Assembly: GCF_051278035.1 (NCBI RefSeq)
Contig: NZ_JBNMNU010000010.1
Coordinates: forward strand, 1-42,275
From: Clostridium_AD sp051278035
GTDB taxonomy: Bacteria; Bacillota; Clostridia; Clostridiales; Clostridiaceae
DNA: 42,275 nt
Direction: 5' to 3'
Both the position numbers and the translations under genes were made by a program. The notes under the pieces are model-generated. The model was not told the origin of the DNA and did not search any database. It worked only from the letters and a program-made list of their open reading frames with translations. Shown here piece by piece: positions 25,721 to 32,414 of this stretch; position 1 is the first letter of the stretch, and every line of letters begins with the position of its first letter.

Positions 25721-26611
25721 TTAATCATTTAGTATAAACTTATCTATTACATGAGCAACACCATTTTCCTCATTTGATAAAGTAACATAATCTGCAATTT
25801 CTTTAATTTCTGGAAATGCATTTTCCATTGCCACCCCAAGCCCAGCATACTCAATCATTTGTCTATCATTTCCTGAATCTCCAATACAAATGATTTCATG
25901 AGACTTTATTCCTAATTCCTCCGCAAGTTTTTCTATGCCTGATCTTTTATTTACACTCTTCTTCATAACTTCCACATTAAACGGTGTTACTTTAGAAACA
26001 GTAAATTTTTCTAAAAATTCAATTGGTAGTTTAGAAATATCCTTGAATAAATTTTTATTATAGCCTTCTTTAGACCCAATACTAGTATCTTCTATTATAA
26101 TACTTGGAAATAATCCTCCCAATTCTTCTGCTATACTTAAATCCTCATTTATCAGCATAATCTTTGATATTAAAGTGTCTTTGTTTAGAGATTCAAAATT
26201 CATAATTTGCAAAGGTAAATTATTTGCAATAGAATCTATTCTACTAAAATAATTGTTAGAGTGTATTAAAATACTTTCATTAGAGTACATATTTAAATCT
26301 ATATCAAGCTGTTTCACTAAATTAAACACATATGCAATTTCTTCGTGATTAAGATGATTTGATTGAATAATTTTATTTTTTGTATTATTCATAACTATTG
26401 CCCCACTGCACACCACGCAATATTCATCATTACTTATTAAGTTCAATTCTTCCAAATAATTTTCTATACCCTGAATTGTACGTCCCGAAGCAATTACAAT
26501 TTTAACTCCAAGCTGTTTTGCCTTTTGAATTGCTAATATATTTTGTTTAGAAATTTTCTGATTTTCATTTAAAAGCGTTCCGTCCATATCTAACACTAGT
26601 AACTTATACAA
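25721..26611 (-). CDS. Cof-type HAD-superfamily phosphatase
   Basis: A 296-residue HAD IIB hydrolase. Motif I is LVLDMDGTLLN (nucleophile Asp8 and Asp10), motif II is VIASGR, motif III the lysine in KRSGIEKLAEELGI and motif IV GDSGNDRQMIEYAG. The cap lies between motifs II and III. Such enzymes remove phosphate from sugar phosphates or flavins. Starts with TTG 26611, 8 nt after GGGGG. It lies between the DeoR and HbpS-like genes, so a sugar phosphate from the neighbouring PTS is a fair guess, for example to relieve sugar-phosphate stress. Confidence 0.9.
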   Translation of the reverse strand: MYKLLVLDMDGTLLNENQKISKQNILAIQKAKQLGVKIVIASGRTIQGIENYLEELNLISNDEYCVVCSGAIVMNNTKNKIIQSNHLNHEEIAYVFNLVKQLDIDLNMYSNESILIHSNNYFSRIDSIANNLPLQIMNFESLNKDTLISKIMLINEDLSIAEELGGLFPSIIIEDTSIGSKEGYNKNLFKDISKLPIEFLEKFTVSKVTPFNVEVMKKSVNKRSGIEKLAEELGIKSHEIICIGDSGNDRQMIEYAGLGVAMENAFPEIKEIADYVTLSNEENGVAHVIDKFILND

Positions 26612-26623
26612 GTGAACTACCCC

Positions 26624-27094
26624 CTATTGTTGCAAAAATTCTTTTAAAACCCCTACAATTAAATTATGTTCTGTTATTTGATCTATTCCAGAAGAAGAAA
26701 TCGTACCTACTACCCCAACATTTTTAATTATTATTGGAAATGCACCTCCATGGGGAGAATATTCATCCGATGAAACAAAGTACTTTTCTTCAATTGTTTT
26801 TTCTATGAGTTTAAGTTTTGTTCCTATGCATAATGAACTAGTATGAAACCTATTAACTACTCTGTTTTTTCTAATAATCCAAGCATCATTATCAGGCGAT
26901 GTTCCCTCAAAAGCATAATGAAATAATTGATGACCACTTCTTGTAATATCAATTACTATTGCGTAATTTTCTTTTTTTGCTTTTTCAATCATCTTCATAC
27001 CAATTTTTAGTGCTGTTTCATTTGTAAATTCTGTGAATTGTAGCAGCTCCTCGTGTACCTTTAGCTCTTTTAGCATTTTTTCATAATCTTCCAT
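26624..27094 (-). CDS. Haem-degrading-domain (HbpS/GlcG, UPF0303) protein
   Basis: A 156-residue protein of the HbpS/GlcG-like fold. NETALKIGMKMIEKAKKENYAIVIDITRSGHQLFHYAF and the C-terminal GGAFPIIIKNVGVVGTISSSG are the UPF0303 hallmarks. Members often sit in sugar or glycolate operons; some bind haem or cobalamin, but no common biochemical role is settled. ATG with GAGGAGAG upstream. It is the first gene of the leftward operon, directly facing pflD across a 158-bp control region. Confidence 0.85.
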   Translation of the reverse strand: MEDYEKMLKELKVHEELLQFTEFTNETALKIGMKMIEKAKKENYAIVIDITRSGHQLFHYAFEGTSPDNDAWIIRKNRVVNRFHTSSLCIGTKLKLIEKTIEEKYFVSSDEYSPHGGAFPIIIKNVGVVGTISSSGIDQITEHNLIVGVLKEFLQQ

Positions 27095-27153
27095 ATTGCT
27101 TCTCTCCTCATATCTTTATTATTATAATTTTTATAAAATTTATTATTTAAGTA

Positions 27154-27217
27154 TTGAATTTTCTCCATTTTCATTATACAATAAGACAAAACAATAAACA
27201 ATGATAACAAACGATAA
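27154..27217. promoter_or_regulatory. Overlapping divergent promoters with three 10-bp operator repeats
   Basis: Leftward: TTGTTT (27201-27196) and TATAAT (27178-27173), 17-nt spacer. Rightward: TTGAAT (27154-27159) and TACAAT (27177-27182), 17-nt spacer. The two -10 boxes overlap. Three consecutive 10-bp units, AAAACAATAA (27188-27197), ACAATGATAA (27198-27207) and CAAACGATAA (27208-27217), cover the leftward -35 and the rightward start point. A repressor bound there would shut both arms; the DeoR protein encoded in the left arm is the obvious candidate. Confidence 0.6.
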
Positions 27218-27252
27218 GAACTTGTATATTATTTAAAAAGGAGGTAGTCACT

Positions 27253-29553
27253 TTGACATTTGATAGAATTCAATTACTTAAAAGTGCTCTCTTTGAAAAC
27301 AAAAGAGAGGTGTCTCTTGAAAGAGCTCTTCTATATACAGAAAGCTACAAAAGGACTGAAGGCGAACCATCAATTATTAGGCGGGCAAAAGCAACCGCTC
27401 ATATACTAGGTAATGCCAAAATTTCTATAAGAGATGAAGAACTTATAATTGGTAATAGAACACCAAAGCCTAGGAGCGGAATTATTTCTCCTGAAATGGA
27501 CCCCTACTGGATTAATGATGAACTTGAAACAATCGATCATAGACAACAAGATAAGTTTTTTATATCCGAGGAAGATAAGAGGGTTTATAGAGAAGTACTT
27601 TATCCCTTCTGGTCTGGTAGATCCTTAAAGGACTTTATAAATAAAAAGCTTACACCTGAAGTTCGCGTTCCTATGGACTTAGATATTTTTAAACTCAATC
27701 AAACTGATAAAGGTCAAGGACATATAATTCCAAACTTCGAGAAATTATTAAATCAAGGTCTGGGTCAGATAACGCGTGACGCCTTAGTCTTATCTGAAAA
27801 GAACCCTCACAATGATTTCTATAAAGCTTCCACAATAACTCTTGAAGCATCGACATCACATATTTTAAGATATGCAGCTTTAGCAAAATCAAGTGCTAAG
27901 GTGGAGCTAAATAAAAGACGACAGGCTGAGTTGCTTGAGATTGCTAGGATTGCAACAAAAGTTTCCGTAGAAAAGCCTTCTAATTTCTATGAAGCCTGTC
28001 AACTATTATGGTATTTATGTGTGATACTACAATACGAATCCAATGCTAGTTCCTTGTCACTGGGTGGTTTTGATAAGTATATGTATCCCTTTTATGAAAA
28101 TGACCTTAAAAGCGGAATATCTCCTGAAAGTTTAAGGGAAATATTAACTTGTTTATGGATTAAAACCAATGACGTAGTTTTAATTAGAAGTAGCAATAGT
28201 GCAAGATACTTCGCTGGTTTCCCAACTGGATATACTATAACCCTTGGAGGGCTTACAGAAAGTGGTCGCTCTGCAGTTAACGCGCTATCTTATCTCGCTC
28301 TAGATACCTATCAAGATATTAGGCTTCCCCAACCAAATTTAGGTGTACGTGTAAATGAACTTATAGAGCCAGGTTTCTTAAAGAAAACTGCTAAAACTGT
28401 GCGCCTTGGTACAGGAATACCTCAAATTTTTAACGATGAAGTAATAGTGCCCGGATTTTTAAACAGAGGTGTCAGTTTAGAGGATGCAAGAGACTATTCT
28501 GTAGTTGGCTGCGTTGAACTTTCACTTCCTGGAAAAACTTATGGACTACATGATATTGCACTTTTCAATTTGTTGAAGATAATGGAAATTTCATTAAAGG
28601 AAAGTGGAAACAATGAGGCTATAACATTCGATGAAATAATTGAAAACATAAAACAAAAAATCGATAAGTATGTGGGACTTATGGTAATTGGCTCAAATAT
28701 TGTAGATACATCCCATAAAGATTTTGCACCTGTTCCACTTCTTTCATGTTTCATTGATAATTGTCTAGAGACTGGAAAGGATATAACTTATGGTGGTGCA
28801 AAATATAATTTTTCCGGTGTTCAAGGTATTGGCATAGCAAATTTAAGTGATTCACTTTATGCTTTAAAAAAGATTGTCTTTGAAGAAAAAAGAATTTCTT
28901 TAAGTGGTCTAATCAAAGCTTTAGATTGTAATTTTGAGGGCGTAGAGCATGAAAAACTTAGAGTTCGCCTTATTAATAAGTATGATAAATTTGGAAATGA
29001 CAATGATGAAGTAGATAATCTTAGTTCAGATATTCTTAGATATTACTCAAAAGCTGTGGAAAAGCATGCGACTCCTAGAGGTGGTACCTTTACCCCCGGG
29101 TCTTATACAGTATCAGCTCATATTCCCCTTGGAAAATCGGTGGGTGCTACCCCTGATGGGCGTAAGTCTGGTGAACAACTTGCAGATGGTGGCTTGTCTC
29201 CTATGGTAGGTCGAGATGTTCTTGGTCCTACTGCTGTGCTAAAAAGCGTAAGCAAATTAGATAACTACTTAACAACCAATGGCAGCCTTTTAAATGTTAA
29301 GTTTAGTCCTAAAACCCTAGAGGGAGATGAGGGAATTCATAAATTATGTGATTTTCTATATGGTTTTATGAAACTTAAAATACAGCATATACAATTCAAT
29401 GTAGTTTCAGTTGAAACACTAAAAAGTGCTCAGGCTAGTCCAAACGATTATAAGGGCCTAGTTATAAGAGTAGCAGGTTACAGTGCTTTTTTTATAGAGC
29501 TAAGCCGTGAAATCCAAGATGATATCATTAAAAGAACTGAACATAATTTATAG
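27253..29553 (+). CDS. pflD: Glycyl radical enzyme, PflD type (1,5-anhydrohexitol-6-phosphate lyase candidate)
   Basis: A 766-residue glycyl radical enzyme. The active-site Cys420 and base Glu422 are in YSVVGCVELSLPGKTYGLHD, and the radical Gly742 is in VIRVAGYSAFFIEL. From memory it is close to E. coli PflD (765 residues) throughout, including the opening SLERALLYT, YESNASSLSLGGFD, FPTGYT and the whole active-site strip. It is not a true pyruvate formate-lyase, which has two adjacent cysteines. E. coli PflD has been described as opening 1,5-anhydromannitol 6-phosphate to 1-deoxyfructose 6-phosphate, and its homologue YbiW does the same for the glucitol isomer. Starts with TTG 27253, 8 nt after AAGGAGG. 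It heads the rightward operon with its activase, a reductase and FSA. Confidence 0.9.
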   Translation: MTFDRIQLLKSALFENKREVSLERALLYTESYKRTEGEPSIIRRAKATAHILGNAKISIRDEELIIGNRTPKPRSGIISPEMDPYWINDELETIDHRQQDKFFISEEDKRVYREVLYPFWSGRSLKDFINKKLTPEVRVPMDLDIFKLNQTDKGQGHIIPNFEKLLNQGLGQITRDALVLSEKNPHNDFYKASTITLEASTSHILRYAALAKSSAKVELNKRRQAELLEIARIATKVSVEKPSNFYEACQLLWYLCVILQYESNASSLSLGGFDKYMYPFYENDLKSGISPESLREILTCLWIKTNDVVLIRSSNSARYFAGFPTGYTITLGGLTESGRSAVNALSYLALDTYQDIRLPQPNLGVRVNELIEPGFLKKTAKTVRLGTGIPQIFNDEVIVPGFLNRGVSLEDARDYSVVGCVELSLPGKTYGLHDIALFNLLKIMEISLKESGNNEAITFDEIIENIKQKIDKYVGLMVIGSNIVDTSHKDFAPVPLLSCFIDNCLETGKDITYGGAKYNFSGVQGIGIANLSDSLYALKKIVFEEKRISLSGLIKALDCNFEGVEHEKLRVRLINKYDKFGNDNDEVDNLSSDILRYYSKAVEKHATPRGGTFTPGSYTVSAHIPLGKSVGATPDGRKSGEQLADGGLSPMVGRDVLGPTAVLKSVSKLDNYLTTNGSLLNVKFSPKTLEGDEGIHKLCDFLYGFMKLKIQHIQFNVVSVETLKSAQASPNDYKGLVIRVAGYSAFFIELSREIQDDIIKRTEHNL

Positions 29554-29564
29554 GAAGTGATTAG

Positions 29565-30389
29565 GTGAAAGCATTAATATTAAATATTCAAAGATATTCC
29601 TTGCATGATGGCGATGGAATTAGAACGATTGTATTTTTTAAGGGATGTCCTATGAAATGTCCTTGGTGTAGCAACCCCGAATCTCAAAGCTTTGAACCTC
29701 AAACAGTGAAAATGAAAAGTAAATGTATCCATTGCAAGCACTGCACTTTTGATGTAGATGAATGCCCAACAGGTGCAATTACGCAGTTTGGCACGTATAT
29801 GACCGTAGAAGATGTTGTTACAGAAGTTCAAAAGGATATGGTTTTCTACCGTACATCGAGTGGCGGGGTGACCCTTTCAGGTGGAGAAGTTTTATCTCAG
29901 AGCGCCTTTGCAACAGAACTCCTTAAGCAGCTGAAAAGTTTAGGTATAAATACTGCAATCGAAACTAGTGGTCAAGGGAATACACAAAGCCTTATTAAAC
30001 TAGCAGCTTATTGTGATTTAATATTATTTGATCTTAAAATAATGAATAAAGAAAACTCTAAACTAATACTTGGAGCAGATATTAATCTAATAAAAAACAA
30101 TATTAAAATCTTAACTGAAATGCATAAAAAGGTTATACCTAGAGTTCCACTAATACCAGGGTATACCACAGATGATGAAAATATAAAAGAGATAATTATC
30201 TTTGTTAAAAGTTTAAACCTTGAAGAAATTCACATTCTTCCTTTTCATCAGTATGGAAGCAATAAATATAAATTGTTAAATGTAGATTACAAGCTTAAAG
30301 ATATAGACCCTCCAACTCCTCAGATCGTAGAAATGATAGCAGATGAAATGAGAAATAATGGTCTTAAAGTGGTTATTGGTGGTTTGTAA
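29565..30389 (+). CDS. Glycyl radical enzyme activating enzyme (radical SAM)
   Basis: A 274-residue radical SAM protein. Cys28, Cys32 and Cys35 in KGCPMKCPWCSNPES form the CxxxCxxC site of the catalytic cluster. One extra ferredoxin-like set follows (Cys54, Cys57, Cys60, Cys67). Many activases of this group carry two extra clusters; only four extra cysteines with this spacing are seen here. VTLSGGEVL is the SAM-binding GGE motif. It places the radical on Gly742 of the upstream enzyme. GTG 29565 with AGGAAG 7 nt upstream, 11 bp after pflD. Confidence 0.93.
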   Translation: MKALILNIQRYSLHDGDGIRTIVFFKGCPMKCPWCSNPESQSFEPQTVKMKSKCIHCKHCTFDVDECPTGAITQFGTYMTVEDVVTEVQKDMVFYRTSSGGVTLSGGEVLSQSAFATELLKQLKSLGINTAIETSGQGNTQSLIKLAAYCDLILFDLKIMNKENSKLILGADINLIKNNIKILTEMHKKVIPRVPLIPGYTTDDENIKEIIIFVKSLNLEEIHILPFHQYGSNKYKLLNVDYKLKDIDPPTPQIVEMIADEMRNNGLKVVIGGL

Positions 30390-30440
30390 TTATATATTAG
30401 TTACCTATTAGTTAATTAAAATATAAGATGAGGTGTTAAA

Positions 30441-31307
30441 ATGAAAAAAATATTATTAACAGGTGGAACTGGTTTTTTTTGTACTCGATTTACTGAAAAA
30501 TATAAAAACACATATGAAATTCTCTCAGCAAGTTCATCCTTACTTGATATTACTGATGAAAAAAAAGTAAATGAAATTTTGAAAAACTTTAATCCTGACT
30601 ATGTTATTCATGCAGCAGCCAAAGCAAGTACGGAATTTTGTGACAAAAATCCAGACCTTGCATACAAAATTAATGTTACCGGAGCAATAAATGTTGCTAA
30701 GGCTTGCAAGAAAGTACATTCGAAAATGATATTTCTTAGCACTGAGCAGGTTTTTAATGGCAATATTGAAAGCGGCCCATATACAGAAGAATCTACTCCT
30801 TGTCCTGATACAATGTATGGTAAAAACAAACTTGAAGCTGAAGACTTATTAAAAGAAGTGTTAGATGAGCTTTGGATTGTAAGATTTACTTGGCTTTTCG
30901 GTGTTCCGGAGCGAAATTGTGGTATGTCCCCTAATATACTTTGGGGCACCTTGACTGATATTTTACAGGGCAAAAAAGCATTGGTTACAACAAACGAGTA
31001 TAGAGGCCTAACTTATGTTCATGAAGTTATAGACCAATTTCCAATGATATTTGAAATTCCTTATGGTACCTACCATGTAGGAAGTCATAATAGTTTAAGC
31101 CGCTATGATATATGCTCTTTAATATTTAAAGAAGTTGGATTAGAACATAGAATAAATGAACTACTAGAGGCCGACTTAGAAAAATATAAAGAACATACTA
31201 GAGATATAAGATTATGTACTGATAAAATTAAAAGCTATGGTCTAGAGTTTTCAGAGTCAACAGATGGAATTAAAAAATGCTTAAAAGAATTTAAAATAAA
31301 ATTATAA
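30441..31307 (+). CDS. RmlD-like NAD(P)-dependent short-chain reductase/epimerase
   Basis: A 288-residue extended SDR. The nucleotide site is LLTGGTGFFCTRF, where the third glycine of GxxGxxG is a cysteine. HAAAKAST, the serine/threonine strip FLSTEQVFNG, and the catalytic pair YGKNK (Tyr and Lys four apart) are intact. A late LTYVHEVIDQF matches RmlD. The fold is that of dTDP-4-dehydrorhamnose reductase, but no rhamnose genes are near. Lying between the activase and FSA, it may reduce a keto product of the pathway, such as hydroxyacetone or 1-deoxyfructose phosphate, or form the anhydro sugar. This is inference. ATG with GAGGTG 8 nt upstream. Confidence 0.8.
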   Translation: MKKILLTGGTGFFCTRFTEKYKNTYEILSASSSLLDITDEKKVNEILKNFNPDYVIHAAAKASTEFCDKNPDLAYKINVTGAINVAKACKKVHSKMIFLSTEQVFNGNIESGPYTEESTPCPDTMYGKNKLEAEDLLKEVLDELWIVRFTWLFGVPERNCGMSPNILWGTLTDILQGKKALVTTNEYRGLTYVHEVIDQFPMIFEIPYGTYHVGSHNSLSRYDICSLIFKEVGLEHRINELLEADLEKYKEHTRDIRLCTDKIKSYGLEFSESTDGIKKCLKEFKIKL

Positions 31308-31325
31308 AATAAGGGAGATATAATT

Positions 31326-32006
31326 ATGTTATATATAATTGATACCGCTAATTTAGAGGCTATAGAAAGAGCTTACAACTTGTACCCTATGGCTGGTGTT
31401 ACTACTAATCCAACAATCATTTCCAAAGAAAATAAAAGCTTTTTAGATATTTTAAAGGGGATCAGAAAAATTATAGGTAATGAGTCAATGCTTCATGTTC
31501 AAGCTGTTAGTTTAACTGCTGAAAAAATGGTGGAAGAAGCTGAGTATTTAAATAGCACAATCGGAGGAAATCTTTATATTAAGATTCCAGTTATACCTGA
31601 AGGAATAAAAGCAATGAAAATACTTAAACAAAAAGGTATAAAAACGACCGCTACTGCAATTTTCACTGCTCAGCAAGCTCTTATGGCAGCTGTGGCTGGA
31701 GCTTCCTTTGTTGCTCCTTATGTTAATAGAATAGATAATATTAGTGGTGATGGGGTCTCGGTTGTGGCTCAAATAGTTCAATTATTTGAGCAATATGGTA
31801 TAGATGCTAAAGTCTTAGCTGCTTCTTTTAAAAACGTTCAGCAAGTCCACAATGTTGCTCTTGTAGGCGGGCACTCTGTAACTGTAAATCCAGAGATATT
31901 AGATGCAATGCTAGCTCATCCTCTTACTGACTGGAGCATTAACCAATTTGTAAATGACTGGGAAAGTGTATATGGCATAGGGAAAACAACCTTAGATGTA
32001 AAATAG
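31326..32006 (+). CDS. fsa: Fructose-6-phosphate aldolase (FSA)
   Basis: A 226-residue member of the small transaldolase family. AGVTTNPTII, the Schiff-base lysine Lys86 in YIKIPVIPEG, and FVAPYVNRIDNISGDG are present. Gln59 and Tyr132 correspond to Gln59 and Tyr131 of E. coli FsaA; transaldolases have Glu and Phe there, so this should be an aldolase. FSA cleaves fructose 6-phosphate, or better 1-deoxyfructose 6-phosphate, to glyceraldehyde 3-phosphate and dihydroxyacetone or hydroxyacetone. That is the step after PflD/YbiW in anhydroglycolysis. ATG with GGGAG upstream, 18 bp after the reductase; last gene of the operon. Confidence 0.93.
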   Translation: MLYIIDTANLEAIERAYNLYPMAGVTTNPTIISKENKSFLDILKGIRKIIGNESMLHVQAVSLTAEKMVEEAEYLNSTIGGNLYIKIPVIPEGIKAMKILKQKGIKTTATAIFTAQQALMAAVAGASFVAPYVNRIDNISGDGVSVVAQIVQLFEQYGIDAKVLAASFKNVQQVHNVALVGGHSVTVNPEILDAMLAHPLTDWSINQFVNDWESVYGIGKTTLDVK

Positions 32007-32010
32007 TACT

Positions 32011-32058
32011 TTATTATATCATATACATATTAGTCGCAATATGTATATGATATAATAA
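32011..32058. repeat. Perfect 20-bp AT-rich palindrome after fsa
   Basis: Arms 32011-32030 and 32039-32058 are perfect inverted repeats with an 8-nt loop. It begins 4 bp after the fsa stop. No T-run follows, so it may end or stabilise the operon mRNA, or act as a protein-binding dyad before the small membrane gene. Confidence 0.7.
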
Positions 32059-32089
32059 GTATATAGTTGCAATAGTGGGGTGGTTGAGA

Positions 32090-32266
32090 ATGAAATTACG
32101 ACGAAATCAAATCTTTGTACTAGCAATAGCTTTCGTATTTATATCCTTCGGTATTGCACAATCAATTTTTAATTTTGATATAAGCAGGAAATTTATTGAT
32201 AATATATCTTTTGTGCTGATAATGATTGCTGCTGGTTTATTACTTATAGGTCGCAAGAAAAAATAA
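32090..32266 (+). CDS. Small two-helix membrane protein
   Basis: 58 residues beginning MKLRRNQIFVLAIAFVF. Two hydrophobic helices (about 7-25 and 36-52) are separated by FNFDISRKFIDN, and the end is basic (GRKKK). ATG 32090 is chosen because GGGGTGG lies 6-9 nt upstream; GTG 32075 is in the same frame but has no ribosome site. It has its own terminator immediately after. I do not recognise the family. Small proteins like this are common in clostridia; no function can be assigned. Confidence 0.6.
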   Translation: MKLRRNQIFVLAIAFVFISFGIAQSIFNFDISRKFIDNISFVLIMIAAGLLLIGRKKK

Positions 32267-32272
32267 TCTATT

Positions 32273-32310
32273 AAAAAAACTAACTTGTAGAAATACAGGT
32301 TAGTTTTTTT
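32273..32310 (+). terminator. Intrinsic terminator after the small membrane gene
   Basis: Arms 32273-32289 and 32294-32310 with a GAAA loop and a run of seven T. Confidence 0.9.
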
Positions 32311-32414
32311 ATTAATTGTTAATAATTGTTATATTCACTTGCCATAAAGTAGCATTTTGTGATAAAATTAATATAATTTTCAAATTATTTGAATTCATAT
32401 GGGGGCTATGTAGG

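Noticed and set aside
32316..32414. A longer LacI-GGDEF protein from ATG 32316.
   Set aside because: The extra residues are hydrophobic and AT-driven, begin right at the preceding terminator and lack a ribosome site; GGGGG before 32415 is better.
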